NCBI GenBank assembly: GCA_963931865.1
Contig: OZ007512.1
Coordinates: 3,809,121-3,873,120 of the forward strand
DNA: 64,000 bases
Source: Axinella damicornis
Lineage: Eukaryota > Porifera > Demospongiae > Axinellida > Axinellidae
Direction of reading: 5' to 3'
Positions 1 through 15,920 of this stretch are shown in pieces (the stretch's first letter is position 1; every line of letters starts with the position of its first letter). Made by a program: the position numbers and the translations under genes. The notes below the pieces were generated by a model, which saw only the letters and a program-made list of their open reading frames with translations, had not been told where the DNA came from and made no database searches.

Positions 1-1938
1 TGGTATCATTGCCAACATTGCCCAACAGAGAAAAGTTATTTGTGGATGGGTCAACAGTAGAACGCAGAGGGGAATAGCACACATTGTGAATATTTGTAGG
101 AGTACCAGAATGTTCCACAATGCAAGAACATGAATTGTTTGATGCAGACAGAAACAACGCCTTCTGCCGTATCGCCTGCCAATGACGTGATGTCGTGTTG
201 CATGAACGGATACAACTAGTTCTGCAAACACTGCAATTGGGATGATGGTAATCTTGGACATTAGAGTGAAGACTTCATCTTTGTATAATCTCGTGTCTGA
301 CGGAAGTGAGCAGTTGTGTCCAGAAAGCTCGGCAATACAGGATGTAATAAATGGTTGGTTGTGAAAATAATGACGGTAGAGTGAGTTTTCAGTGTATACG
401 ACATTGCATAGGAAAGCGATGAGTGCTGCAGCCCAGTACAAGCATGCCGTGAAGTGTCGACCTGAAGCTACAGCTCTTACTCTGGGGTAGTACCAGGACA
501 ATGACTTTGCAAGGACAATTGGCGTGAGAATGTTTAAGAAAGCAAAAGCACATAGCAGTGCAATACGACAGTAGTGAGCCTTCCTATCTTCAACATGCAA
601 TCTTGTTGCGTATCGGCTATAGCTGATTGAAACGTATCCTCTGTCATTGTCACCAGCTCGTCTAAGGACATGGACATATGACTTCGCCTGCAGTAAGAGA
701 GTTCCATTATGTAATAAATGTCTTCATGAACTGAGACAGCTGTTAGCCTCTTTCCCAAGCCTTCTATGCTTCCAGTACTGAAGGAGAAAGTTTTGCATAC
801 TGTAAGCAATTCTTGCATACTGTAAGCAATTCTTGCATACTGTAAGCAATTCTTGCATAATTCTTGCATACTGTAAGCAATTCTTAAGCAATTCTTGCAT
901 ACTGTTACAGTATGCAAGAATTGCTTAAGAATTGCTTACAGTATGCAAGAATCGCTTACAGTGTAAGCGATTCTTGCATACTGTAAGCAATTCTTGCATA
1001 CTGTAAGCAATTCTTGCATACTGTAAGCAATTCTTGCATACTGTAAACAATTCTTGCTTACTGTAAGCAATTCTTGCATACTGTAAGCAATCATAAACTG
1101 GAGGCATACAAGGTCTGAGAGTGAGACCACTAGCCACATTCTACCTGTAAAAAAAGGAGAGCCATCATCTATCATTACTAGCACAGGTAGCTACAGGGCT
1201 CTATAATTCTGTTAGCTACATTGCATAATGCAAGCCACTGTGGTACAAGCCAGTTAGATTAGATGATGTCTTTTCGTGGTTTGTTGAAAATCCTATACTC
1301 CTGAGGTTGTTTATCTGTACCACTGTGCTTCTTGGACTGCCTCTCACGGTATCTATTATCCTTAGAAGCAATCAATTGAGGCCATAGTGTTGCTAGCTAT
1401 AGTTAAATCGTAACTATAGTATACAGATAAATTGTTCACATACAGAACGCACCCAGGTGAGTAGTTCTATCATCCCTTCTAGCAGGTCATCCTCAGTAAT
1501 GCCAGAAGGAAGTGAGTCGACGTGAAGTTGAATTGGTAAGTGGTAGTGAGGTGAGTTGTTCAGGAGGTAAATAGTTGCACTAATAACATTGTCTAGTGCT
1601 ATCAGCTGGTCGATTGAAATGAGGAAGACAAGAGCTGAGCTGCTCCATTGGAACTGTTGCCAGTATGAGAAGTTGTTTGATACACCAGAGAAACTGGAAT
1701 GCTTGTTGCAATGACCTGGCACCGCACCACCTACTGTGAGACACACACGTATCACAACCGAGGTCGGAGGAAACCATTGTAAGGGAAAGAACACTTTTTG
1801 CATCAAGTACAGTGCTTGGTTGTTTCCTAATAAGGCATCTTCTAGCTTCTGATGAACAACGTGTTGAGCAGTGCGGTTTGTAGCTGCTACAGTTAACAAA
1901 CTCAGGAAGACACTAGCATAGAGCATCATTGTTGCCAT
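1..1938 (-). CDS. Seven-transmembrane receptor-like gene, copy A (3' part beyond window)
   Basis: Two exons on the minus strand. Exon 1 (1938-1453) starts MATMML, has a hydrophobic signal peptide and a roughly 140-residue ectodomain, and ends LLTW at a GT donor. The intron runs 1452-688. Exon 2 (687-1 and beyond) begins AKSYVHV after a CAG acceptor in phase 0 and reads open for 229 codons to the window edge, with hydrophobic segments matching TM1-TM5 of copy B. Copy B at 4984-6688 has the same exon borders and phase, which supports the model. I do not recognise the family. A signal peptide plus seven membrane spans suggests a cell-surface receptor-like protein; ligand and signalling are unknown. 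The intron is much longer than in copy B (765 versus 142 bases) because of a repeat expansion. The 3' end cannot be judged. Confidence 0.7.
790..1091. repeat. 20-bp minisatellite with an inverted block, inside the copy A intron
   Basis: About a dozen units of TTCTTGCATACTGTAAGCAA are arranged head to tail. A block at about 903-960 has the opposite orientation, so the tract can fold into a long hairpin. The matching intron of copy B (6046-6187) lacks the repeat entirely. Confidence 0.9.
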
Positions 1939-2971
1939 AGTGATGATTGAATCCTGCAGAGGTAAATTAAAAACTTTCTCTCAGTAAGACTTTGCATGAT
2001 TAATCAGGCATCTAGCTATTATATATAACATTAGCCTGACTCAAGAAGCCTTTTGAAGGAGCTCTAGGACAATTTGCAGGAACTTGCTGGCGGAGCAAAT
2101 GGAAAGGCTCTCTTATCTTGCAATATTCACTCCACAACTTTCATCTTGGCAAGAGAGCTGAGCTAAATAGATAAGTTTAAGCTCTGGGCACCTATAATCT
2201 CCATTTTCTACAAGGGATTGTATAATTATAGTCACTTTACGAACATATTGAAGTCTCTATTTCATACTTCTGCAGCTAGCTACAATAATATGTGCAGAAT
2301 GAGAGGAAAACATTATAAACTACCAGTCAGTTAAGTTTTGAATGGAACAGGTCACTCGATCCTCACAACTGCAATCAGGAAACAGTTAGCTACGGAACTG
2401 AAAGTACATAGACTGCACACTAGGTACGTACTCAAACCTTAACGTCTGATGTGCACAGCAACAACTCCAGCCTTGCACTTGTGGTTTTCATGTACTTAGC
2501 TATGCTATTCTCTTTACAAAATGAATTCACTCGTTTGTTTAGAGCGTCACATGTTTTTGTACCGATATGGCCTCTGTTGTTGAAGTCTTGGATCATGTTA
2601 TACAAACAAGAGTTAAAAATCCATTTTCGTAATGACTAACTGCTCTCTAAGTGCCCTACTAAGTACTAAGTAGCTACTAAGTATAGTAGAAGCTGAATAT
2701 AGACTGAATGTTCCCATGCCCCTTTGTAACACTATAACCTGTGAATTGGTGAAGGGAGACCTGTGCAGGAGGCTAGTTTGCGTTGCAATAATCAAAATTT
2801 GATTGACATGGTACATAATTACCATGGTATAATATATAATGAAGTGAAACCTCAACGTCCGATGTGCACAGCAACAGTAAATTAGCCTTGCACTCGTGGC
2901 TACAAAATGAATTTCACTCGTTTAAGCCCTTGTTTGGAGCGTCACATAATGTTATTGTACCAATAATAATT
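1939..2971. other. Intergenic, 5' flank of copy A, with duplicated segment
   Basis: I see no convincing gene. A CTGCAG just 5' of the copy A start codon, also present in copy B, could be the acceptor of an untranslated first exon. About 2425-2520 and 2850-2940 are diverged copies of one segment ('GATGTGCACAGCAACA'), and a third trace lies near 7250. About 2565-2750 is a diverged copy of 4070-4262. Confidence 0.6.
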
Positions 2972-3244
2972 ACAAGTAATAAAAAACATTTAAAATGTAA
3001 CAGGATGTAGGGATACCAGAATCGCAAAAAGTAAGGAAACAAGGTAGGGATGATCACACAAAACAGTGAAGTATACAACCCCCTACAGAGATCTTTTTCC
3101 ATAATACGTGTATAATGAAAAAAGATATGTAGGGGGATTGTATACTTCACTGTTTTGTGTGATCATCCCTACCTTGTTTCCTTACTTTTTGCGATTCTGG
3201 TATCCCTACATCCTGTTACATTTTAAATGTTTTTTATTACTTGT
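2972..3244. mobile_element. Foldback element with about 128-bp arms
   Basis: The left arm (2972-3100) and right arm (3117-3244) are near-perfect reverse complements separated by about 16 bases. Both arms carry ACAAGTAATAAAAAAC at the outer end. There is no coding capacity; apparent ORFs here are the two arms read through. It fits a foldback or MITE-type element. I could not define a target duplication. Confidence 0.85.
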
Positions 3245-4983
3245 TTATGTCATTTTTTTTAGCAGCAGGCGCATGCATGCTGGACTCTGGCATTTACACT
3301 GCCAGCAATGGCTGAAGAATCAGACCCAAGCATCTCAAAAGCCAACCCTTTTCTGGATGGATACTAAGCCAGTGCTCCCTGAGCTGAAGACCATAGCTAA
3401 GTTTAGTGTAGCTAAAATAGCTATACCAGATAGTAGTAGCGACACATTGTTGAGTCTTTAGATAGGCATTCACCCCTCTCACAGAACACAGTCTAGTAAC
3501 ATATATAGCACAGAGAATTTACCTCAGTCTAGTTGCGGTAATTACCACAACAGCGCAAGGCACGTCTAATTCAGCGATCTTGAATAATAATTACGTATCG
3601 TTGCTAAGTGATCGTTTAAGTGCGCATGCGTACAAACATGAAAATGGCGTGACAAATGAAGCCATAGTTATTGAGTGGGCAGCTGTAGCCGCCTGGTGAA
3701 GACTTGGAGGTTGCCAAAAAGCGATGGGCTGGTGCACTGCTCGGTGTAAAATGCTGCTGTTTCGTGCGAAAACCATCATGAGGGCTTGAGGCGACGTTGA
3801 GCTAGCCCGTCTGAAAGAAGAAAGAAGAAAGAAGAAGAAGAAGAAGAAAGAAAAACAATTTGTTCGTTTTGCGAGTACCTGGTGTGGTATTTTCGCGACG
3901 GTTTTTCGCGATGCGAGGAGTCTTGTTGGTCATGAAAACACCCGAAGATGAACGGTATGTGGTTATAAAGGCTTATAAGTGTACCGTTTCTGAGATTTGG
4001 AGAGATTCTTTTGTATTACCATATATTGCGTGTACGTCGTATCCCTACATACAGAGTCTACCGACTCTGTGATTATGACCACTGTTGTTGAAGTCTTGGG
4101 TCATGTTGTACAAACAAATATTTTTAAAAATCCATTTTGTAATGATACGCATGCATTAATTAAAACACTAACAGCTTTCTAAGTAGGTATACTAGTAATT
4201 GAATATAGACCGAATGTTAGAACCTTGTTCCCATGATCCTTCCTGACACTATAACCTGTGATTTTTTACTTCCATTCAGATTTGACATCATAGCTAAGTT
4301 AATATTATAATAAATCTGTCCCGAGCTGTGAATTCTGACAATCTTATTCATAATGAAACCGTCAGTGAAGCTGTGTAGAGCAAGTATAGTTGGTCTGTGC
4401 AAGATACAGTCTAGATGATTTTACTAAGAATGGTCAACCGCGTTTGCTGCTTCAGTAAGCGATCAAATACTGTCAGTGAGAATGACCATATAGCTACGGT
4501 AATCATTGTATACCTTTTCGCTGGGATCCTAACGATAAAGGTATTTAGGTTTAGCAACTGAAATGCACCCTTAATACTATTGTGTGGTGACATAATCAGC
4601 ATGACTGCAGGAGCGTCATATCTTAATGACTAGCATTACATAAATTGCTATCTTCAGTTACAAAATGATACCACACTGTAGCAATGATGACTTCAGATTT
4701 GCATAACAAAACAACTGCATTAAAATTGAGTAATTAAAAAAAAAAGACTAAAAGAACCGTTTGCATACTCTTTGGATATGTCATGCATAGGTTTGTAAAT
4801 GTCCGTATTGTTTGTGGTAACCATCACTGCATGCATTAAAATAAAATTTGCTGTTGTGATAATTGTAAGGAAAAAGGTATAATCAAATGTTAAAGCTACA
4901 GTGGAGGGTGACGTGGAGGAATGGTTTGCAATATGTGCTCGATGTACAAATGTGGGGTTCATCAGGAATAGTTGAAGCAGGCA
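3245..4983. other. Intergenic between the two 7TM copies
   Basis: No gene is supported. A purine-rich GAA/GAAA tract lies at 3810-3856, and 4070-4262 is the second copy of the 2565-2750 segment. 4720-4983 lies just 3' of the copy B stop and is probably its 3' UTR; an 80-codon open frame there has no support. Confidence 0.5.
3810..3856. repeat. GAA-rich simple repeat
   Basis: Uninterrupted GAA/GAAA units on the plus strand. Confidence 0.9.
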
Positions 4984-6688
4984 TTATAGAGGCAAAAGCT
5001 TTTCATCTTCAGTGTCACTGCTTTGAATCATGACATTTGTTGACTGTTGTTCTTCAGATGACTGTGATGTTTCACTGCACTCATTGATCACTGCTCTCTG
5101 AGTCTGATACCTTCCCTTCACATACCATCCCAGTGCAGACAGTGGGAGTGACGGCAGAAGGGAGAGCACAATTCCCATGATTCCAGTCTCAACTTGTACT
5201 TGTGCAACCAGCATCTGCTCATAAAGCCATAACAGGCTGAAAATAAGTCCCATGGTTGAAATAATCACAGTGAAGTGCACAAATATACTTCCACAGTGTC
5301 TTATATTCCTCCTTGGACTCTGACACAGATACATCAGGTAGGCAACAATAGCTGTCAAGCCAACCAGTACCATTATCATCAATGCCAAGCAGAGAAAAGT
5401 TACTTGAGGGTGGGTCAAAAGTAGGACGCAGAGGGGAATGGCGCTCATGGTGATAATCTGTAGGACTATCAGAATGTTCCACAATGCAATAACATGAACA
5501 GTTTCAAGCAGGCAGTGATTCCTGAGATGATGTCTCCTGCCAACGATATGATGCCTCACCGTGAGAATGGAAACAACCAGTTCCGCACACACTGCAATTG
5601 GGATGATGGTAACCTTGGCCACAAGTGTGAGAACTTCGTCTTTATACAAGCTTGTATCTGATGGAATTGAGCATTTACATTTAGAAAGCTCTATGATACA
5701 GGATGTAATTGCTGGATGGTTGTGGATGTGACTGTACAGTGAAGCTGCAGTGTATACAACGTTGCATAGGAAAGCAATAAGTGCCGCAGCCCAGTACAAG
5801 TATGCCGTGAAGTGTCGACCTGAAGCTACAGCTCTTACTCTGGGGTAGTACCAGGACAATGACTTTGCAAGGGCAATTGGCATGAGAATGTTTAAGAAAG
5901 CAAAGGCACAGAGTAGAGCAACACGACAGTAGCGAACATTCCTATCTTCAACATGCAACCCTGTTGCAAACATGCCATAGCTTATGGACACATATCCCTT
6001 GTCATCATCATCAGCTTGTCTTTGGACACGGGCATACGACTTTGCCTGCACATTGATGTAATAAGAGAGTGCATTATGTACACGTAGCATGAACTGAGAC
6101 TGTTACTACGTTGTACAATAGGATAGATGTCATCTATTCTCATAAATAACACATGTCATGGCATTATACTGCAGCTACTGCACATACCCAGGTGAGGAGT
6201 TGTATTAACCCTTCTAACAGGTCATCCTCAGAAATGTCCGAAGGAAGTGAGTCAATATGAAGTTGAATTGGTAAGATGGTGTGAGGTGAGACACTCGAAC
6301 GGTAAATAGTTGTGCTGATAACATTGTCCAGTACTACCAACTGATCAAATGAAATAAGGAAGACTAAAGCAGAGCTGCTCCACTGAAACTTTTGCCTATA
6401 TGAGAAGTTGTTCGATGCACTAGAGAAGGAGGAATGCCAACCACAATGCTCTGGAAGTGCACCGCCTACTGTGACACACATAAATATTCCAACTAAATTC
6501 GGAGGCAATCCTTGTAGGGGAAAGAACACCTTCTGCATCAAGTACAGGGTTGTGCTATCCGCTAGTAGAGCATCTTGCAGCTTCTGATGAACAATCTGTT
6601 GTCTGGTGTTGTTTCTGCATTGCGTAAGTGGGGTAACTGCAGCTGCAGTCAACAAAGTCAGGAGGACATAAAACATCTTTGTTGCCAT
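4984..6688 (-). CDS. Seven-transmembrane receptor-like gene, copy B (complete)
   Basis: Two exons: 6688-6188 (167 codons) and 6045-4984 (353 codons plus stop), joined in phase 0 (LLTW|AKSY) across a 142-base GT-AG intron. The protein is about 520 residues: signal peptide (residues about 5-25), a Cys-containing ectodomain to about residue 167, a short charged stretch (QADDDDKG), then seven hydrophobic spans (starting near RVALLCAFAFLNIL and ending near LSLLPSLPLSALGWYV). The cytoplasmic tail is Ser/Glu-rich and ends EDEKLLPL, which fits an acidic dileucine sorting signal. I chose MATKMF as the start because it aligns with copy A; an in-frame Met lies four codons upstream. The family is not recognised. 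Receptor-like function is inferred from topology only. Confidence 0.75.
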
Positions 6689-7548
6689 AGTAACCTGCAT
6701 AGAAGAACAAATATTTTGCAGCTAAATTATGATCCATACTATAGCGACTCCGGTACCTGGATTGCTTCACATGCCAACTGATTAGGGCAACTGCAACGGT
6801 CAGGATGATTACTAGAGTTCTACTTGGTCTCAAGTGTGTTTACAATGCCAGATGGATCAAGGAGGTGGAACCTAGACCCTGGACCTTAAAGTAGCTCTGA
6901 AGTATTTTTATGAAATTAGGTATTCCGTTGGTAACTGAATACAATCGGTGTCACTAATGTCCATGAGAATTTAGCCAAATTAACAAACTGAATCAAACTT
7001 GACATATTCAGCATGAGTGAATGATGGGACCGGGAATCCCCTCGTGTTGGGCACTGTGTACTGATACAGCACTGCTATAGTGAACTCAATCAAGGCTGCA
7101 GGCAATATGGCAATACTTAGCCATCACTTCAGTTTGAATGGCACAGTGGAAGTGAAAGTTGGAATACTGTAGCCATTGGTAACAGGAATGCATACAGCAA
7201 ATGTAGGCACACAAAGCATCTATATAGCTATCTTCACATTCAAACCTGAAGATCTGATGTGCACAGCAACAGCTCAGTGGAAGCAACACTCGCTGAGTTT
7301 TCAACTCTTTAGAAATGAATTTCACTTCTCTGAAGTTATATAGTTTTGGTACCAATTACTACGCCATAAACAGGTGGGCTCCCCACACTTTCCATTGCAT
7401 AAGCTTTATCCTTTTATGGTGCAACTTATGAGACAAGTATCTCAGTTTATAATAACAATAATTATGATGATGATGATGATCTAAACCAAATCACTTAATA
7501 AATATACAGGTAGTTGCTGTATTCTCAGTGCAAATCTGAAGTAGTCAT
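6689..7548. other. Intergenic, 5' flank of copy B
   Basis: No gene supported. ATGCAG just upstream of the start codon may be a 3' splice site for an upstream exon. A diverged copy of the GATGTGCACAGCAACA segment lies near 7250, and a short GAT run at about 7465-7490. Confidence 0.5.
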
Positions 7549-7772
7549 TAAGGTAGCACATACCCCTATAGGTTACCTTTAACCGTCGGGGGCCCCTGAC
7601 GGTTAAAGGTCGGGGGCCTTAGGTAGCACATACCCCTTTACGTTAGGCTACCTTTAACCATCGGGGGCCTTAAGGTAGCACATACCCCTTTACGTTAGGT
7701 TACCTTTAACCATCAGGGGCCCCCGACAGTTAAAGGTAACCTAATGTAAAGGGGTATGTGCTACCTTAATAC
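7549..7772. mobile_element. MITE-like palindrome with internal reduplication
   Basis: The ends are inverted repeats (ATTAAGGTAGCACATACCCC at the left, its complement at the right). The inside holds three partial repeats of the arm around GGGGGCCCC palindromes. It is non-coding. The structure suggests nested insertions of, or template switching within, one short inverted-repeat element. Confidence 0.8.
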
Positions 7773-7959
7773 AGCAGGTATGTATCATTGGAAGTACATT
7801 TGTAACTGAGTTGAAATGACTATATATGTGTATAGGTTAATGCACTCAGGTAGGTTCAGGCTTCTTATAGCTGTTTTAGGGTCCTGATGGATGCCAAATG
7901 CATGCATATCATCACCGAGGGTGAAGCCCAAGGTGCAGCCTGAAGGTATCTATATAGCT

Positions 7960-8430
7960 AATAGACATGCCAGAGTGCAATAACTGGCTTAGACTATGGG
8001 TCCTCAACTTTTAGTTTCCCAGAAACCTGAACAAAAGCAGAAGCATGTCTGTTATATGCAGAAATCTGTACTGTAGGTTGAAGAGACAAAGAAATGGGCT
8101 ATGCTTGCCTGTGAAACACATGATTAAGTGCTACAAAGTATGAGGGAGGGAGGGGGAAGGAGGGAGGGAGGAGATGAAGCAGACATGTAGCTATAAATGT
8201 AAAAGTAACATCCGCCACATCCTGCTGTGTAAACAGTGGGAAGTATTAGTCATTAAAAGGAAGTTGCATCATCACCATGTATCATCATTGGAAGAGTACT
8301 ACCAATTGAACACTTGAAAGTGTCTGTTGCATGTAAAATTTATCAGCTGTCTGTCTGTTACAATAAGCCGTCCAGAGGTGAGTGTTAGTGTGCATGCAAT
8401 CAGAGAAATATCTCTAAGTATTGATTCCTG
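7960..8430. repeat. Segmental duplicate of about 20060-20600
   Basis: The two segments align over most of their length, for example TCTGTACTGTAGGTTGA, CCACATCCTGCTGTGTAAAC and CCGTCCAGAGGTGAGTG. On the minus strand both copies keep a short open stretch reading ACTLTLTSGR, so this could contain an exon relic, but splice borders are not secure. 8431-9305 is otherwise without a recognisable gene. Confidence 0.75.
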
Positions 8431-9305
8431 AAAGTTTGTGTATGGGTGTGGCATCATACATACTTGCATGAAGATTTTAATAAAGAGTTCATACAAATGA
8501 GGGTCGAAACCGGTCCAGGCTGTTTGCAGGGAGAGAGTGAGCTTCAGGAGGTGATTTGCAAAATCAATCGGCATATTACGCCCCTCCTACCTGGCACGTT
8601 TTCTCACAATAAAAAGAGTTCGTTGAGTGATTGCATGAAGATAGTCACTAAAACAGCAAGTTTATGATCGCTAGCAGTGTGGCTAAACCAAGGATGATGT
8701 ACGTACGTACTGCAAGTTTACATCAAACAGAAAATGCTAATTAGCTGCCCTGACTAATCAATCAATATAATGCACAAGCCTATACTGTGGACTGCTCACA
8801 CTGTCTTTACTGGAATGTTTACGATGACTCAGATAATAATGCAGTAATGAGTCGAGTTTCTGCACACAGGGTCACATTAGAAGAAGTTGCAGTTGCTCAA
8901 AATGCAAACAGAAATCACTCTCCTATGTTACGAATGCAACAACAACAACTAGCCAGTACAAACAAAAACCACTTTTCAATGTTTTGACGAACTAGTTATA
9001 AGCTATTAAACCTTCTATGTAAAGCTTGGGATGAATGAAAGAAGCAAATGTTTATATACCAGCATAGCACAATAATTATTGCACTGTAACTAGTTGCATG
9101 TGGAACACTTGCTGTCAAGGAAGTTCAGTTGTTATAGCACAGTGACGTTATTTTTTTTGCACGACAAAATTTGATCAAAAATTCTTTTTCATTTTACAGG
9201 CAATACAAGTAGTGATACACAAATTCTTTTGATAAACCAACTGTGTGCCACCTTACACCAAGTGTGTACACTGTACCCGAATATATCTGAATTACTGAAT
9301 AATGA

Positions 9306-12953
<3,648 letters not shown>

Positions 12954-13278
12954 TTTTATAAAGGTCCATATAGCAATTCACTATTAGATATAGGTGCCCA
13001 TGGATGCTAACTACATTAGATTGAAAACAAGGACTCTTTAACTATTATTGTTTTCTTGCAGGAATCACGCTTCTTCATGCTTGTATTTTGTACTTTTTAC
13101 TTGTGTACATGTGTGTGCCTTTTCAGATATGTAAAGCAAATTAGGAGATTGGCCATTACCTCAGAACATAATAGACCTTGTCATAACATTTACTTAGGAC
13201 TGAGTGTAGCTACAGACCACAAACATTAATGCCAATACCAACAAAGTGCTCATCAGTTATGGAATGCCCTATTTAGCA

Positions 13279-13600
13279 CCGTCCAGGGTTTGATCATATT
13301 CAGGGTCATACGTGGTCGCTTTCAATCCCAAATCAATTTCAGCTTTGGCTAGGATCTTTCCTCCACCGGCCTCTTCCCTCTTCACACCCACCTGTGCAAA
13401 TACAATGTACCCACTCATGGTATATACCCAAGCACACCAAGAGTCTATCACAGTAAGAACACACTCCCATAATGGTTCTATGACCACCATCCCAGCAGTA
13501 TGATGGTGTAGGCAACCAGCAGTGAATATGCTTAGCAGGTGATTCAGAAGTCTTTTTGTGCGAGTGACTTGTGAAACTCCTGACAGATTTATCCCTTTTA
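13279..13600 (-). pseudogene. Minus-strand exon relics, C-terminal exon of an unrecognised gene
   Basis: Reading down the minus strand, 13391-13279 follows a good acceptor (TTTGCACAG) and encodes VGVKREEAGGGKILAKAEID, then LGLKATTYDPEYDQTLDGAK and a stop. About 13570-13440 reads KRLLNHLLSIFTAGCLHHHT, then AGMVVIEPLWECVLTVIDSW. A diverged copy at 20877-21090 keeps the second stretch but has lost the middle and runs straight into YDPEHDQTLD. Conservation between copies suggests former coding sequence. The family is unknown, and I cannot say whether this copy is still expressed. Confidence 0.4.
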
Positions 13601-13929
13601 TAGCTGACTATGGTAGCTAGCTGAATAGGGTTCACTGTGAACTGAAACCTTCTGAACTAGAGGTCTAAGAATTGGTGTATACCCATATGATAGTTATCAT
13701 CTTGGGTGGCTCACCTGTAGTGCAGGATCGATCGAGGTCTATTGCCTCCATGACCATCAACAGCACCTGGGCCTTTGTGTGTGTGTGGACCGAAAGGAAA
13801 GTGGTCAGAAATGCTTCACCTGTTAACCGTTAACCACTCACAGCATTTCAAGAGGTCATTTTCAGCCTCAAGAGCCTTCAATAGTACCCTGATTTCACAG
13901 GGCTGTTGGGCTCGAAACTGATCCCAGAG

Positions 13930-14165
13930 GTGGTTCTAATCACATGCACCCACAAATTAACAAACTTTCAATCGAGGATCTCGGAACGGCCGGTCCAGTG
14001 TAGCTGAAAAATGGAAATGGAGGCCATACAAGGTGAGATGGCTTGTTCCAAGTCCATTGATGGCACACAAGTAGGATAAAACTCGGCCTCCCATGCAGTG
14101 CCACCAAGGCCTTTCTACAACTGTGTTCTTGTTCCAAGTCCATTGATGGCACACAAGTAGGATAC
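13930..14165. mobile_element. Dispersed repeat family R1, partial copy
   Basis: Shares ATTAACAAACTTTCAATCGA...GTGTAGCTGAAAA...CAAGGCCTTTCTACAACTG with copies at 21410, 29805, 45300, 46145 and 59090. It contains an internal repeat of the 'TTCCAAGTCCATTGATGGCA' part. No ORF; probably a short non-autonomous element. Confidence 0.65.
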
Positions 14166-14240
14166 TGTGCCACCCTCTGTGGGCAACTGCTAGCAGTTGG
14201 TGGGCGTGCTGAAAACTATAGAGAACAGGATTCAGTAGTT

Positions 14241-14440
14241 AATGGAATCTCCCGATTGTATGACAGCCAAATTTTGATAGCTACAGAACTGTTTCTCCTG
14301 AACTTGTGCGCAACTAACATCCTGCACGCCAGGTGAGGTACTGAACTGAGTGTGCATACTGAAATAGCAGTTTGCAGCCACTTCTGCCAGTACTGATACT
14401 AGAATATGGGACATTGAGTGGGGTCAGTTAGTGGGTGTGT
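14241..14440 (+). promoter_or_regulatory. Extra copy of the kinase-gene 5' flank block, with no gene after it
   Basis: TGAGTGTGCATACTGAAATA...ACTGATACTAGAATATGGGA...GTGGGTGTGT is the block found just upstream of every kinase gene. This copy matches the K4 flank (53565-53770) better than the K1 flank further right. It is followed by no kinase sequence. Promoter or first-exon function is inference from position and conservation. Confidence 0.55.
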
Positions 14441-14831
14441 ACGATGACGTAGGGTGAACGGAATTCGTACTTTCGCCGCTTACTCTCCATTTACTAAGCG
14501 CCGATAATTGGTATGTCGGGTGCCGATAAAAGGTCATGCCGAGTTACGCTACTAGCAGCCTCTGATCCTTCCTTAATGTCAAATTGACTTCCACCAAAGA
14601 CTGGTCAACAGGTTCACAGAATTGACAGCTAATACAGGCGCAAAACAACACACACTAATTGTAGGTGACTGGTCTGTGACCTTACGTATGTGACATCACA
14701 CCATTAAAGTCTCAGACGAGTATACTCGTCGATAGTGGGCAAAGATAAGCTGCTACAAGCTGAAAGAAACTCTCGGTACTGGAGGTCTAAGGATAGACGC
14801 ATACTCATAGGTATCATCTTGTGTGGCTCAC

Positions 14832-14906
14832 CTGAAGTGCAGGAGGACCTTCTCCGCCAGAGGTTCCGGATCCACTGCCTCCATGACCACCAACAGCACC
14901 CGAACC

Positions 14907-14908
<2 letters not shown>
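14832..14908 (-). pseudogene. Gly-rich exon-like relic beside the TG tract
   Basis: On the minus strand the sequence reads GAVGGHGGSGSGTSGGEG, then PPALQ, and stops at a donor-like CTTCAG|GTGAGCC. Related segments with the same donor lie at about 13725-13790, 21170-21225, 29560-29620 and 53115-53195, each beside a TG-rich stretch. The reading frame is not kept in all copies, so this may be an exon relic rather than a gene. Confidence 0.35.

Positions 14909-14983
<75 letters not shown>
14909..14983. repeat. TG microsatellite
   Basis: Pure TG run. Orthologous tracts in the other kinase spacers are at 21229-21267, 29621-29721 and 53197-53371. Confidence 0.95.
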
Positions 14984-14984
<1 letters not shown>

Positions 14985-15920
14985 GATGGGCGAAGGAAGT
15001 GGTCAGTGGTCAGACTGAATGGTGTCACCGGTTATGCATCTTCACTGCATAGTTTGGAAGTTGTAACTTGTAACAAATCAAAATCACATGATCAGTCTGG
15101 TTGCTATGTTTCCAGCCTGGAATTCATTAGTGACAGTGTCAGAATTACCTTATTTGGTAGTACTGGAAGCTCTAGATTGTACTATGAATTTGTTACACTT
15201 CTGGTAGGGGAAAAACTGTGCCACGCAAATAATGAATGAAATTATGTTTGACTGCTTAGGATTGGCCTACAAAGATTCTGACTACACCGTCGTGATCGCG
15301 ATCATGCACTGACCTGAACGTAAAACATTGGTGCTGAAACTCATGATCACCTTGGTGGTGGAAATAGGAGTGCTTTTGTCTTGCCGTCGGCTGCCATTGC
15401 TCAAACGCTTTCTTCGACTTCCATTGGCGGTACAGCTGCTCTTAGGGAAGGCACACAAAGATTCTTACCACACGGCCGTGATCGCTGTCATTCACCGACG
15501 CTCCACAACTCACTGTTCTGGTGAAGTTAGGATCGCTGTAATGATTTCTTTTCTTCCGTTTGGCCACCATTGCTGACTCGACCGACTGAGCATGGTCCTT
15601 ACGTGACATGTGCGTTAATTGAATGAGCTGCAATACTTAGCTTGCGTTACCTGTGAGTTGCAACAGGCTGCAATGGCTGCTACCAGGAGTGCGGTCGCCC
15701 TCGAACTACACTGGTGGCCATTTAATGGTTACCTCAGAATTTCTACATCATTGAACAATTTCATTAGCAAAGTATTCTCCCATGACGTTTACTAATGTTC
15801 TGGAAAGTCTAACCACTTATGGAATGTAGAACAAGCAGTGGGACTCACTGTACTTAACGATGCAGAGAAGAGGTAGGAAACTGAGGTAACCCAAAACAAC
15901 TTCCCATTTTTGCAGTGCAC
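14984..15920. other. K1 spacer, no gene seen
   Basis: Two related sub-segments with 'CAAAGATTCT..CTACACCGTCGTGATCGC' and 'CAAAGATTCTTACCACACGG' (about 15268-15300 and 15458-15490) indicate a local duplication. Nothing else recognisable. Confidence 0.5.

Noticed and set aside
3108..3461. 117-codon plus-strand ORF
   Set aside because: Its first half is the right arm of the foldback element, and the same peptide is encoded by the left arm on the other strand.
4720..4962. 80-codon hydrophobic minus-strand ORF 3' of the 7TM copy B
   Set aside because: Lies directly after the stop codon, not visible in copy A (outside the window), and lacks any homology signal; more likely 3' UTR.
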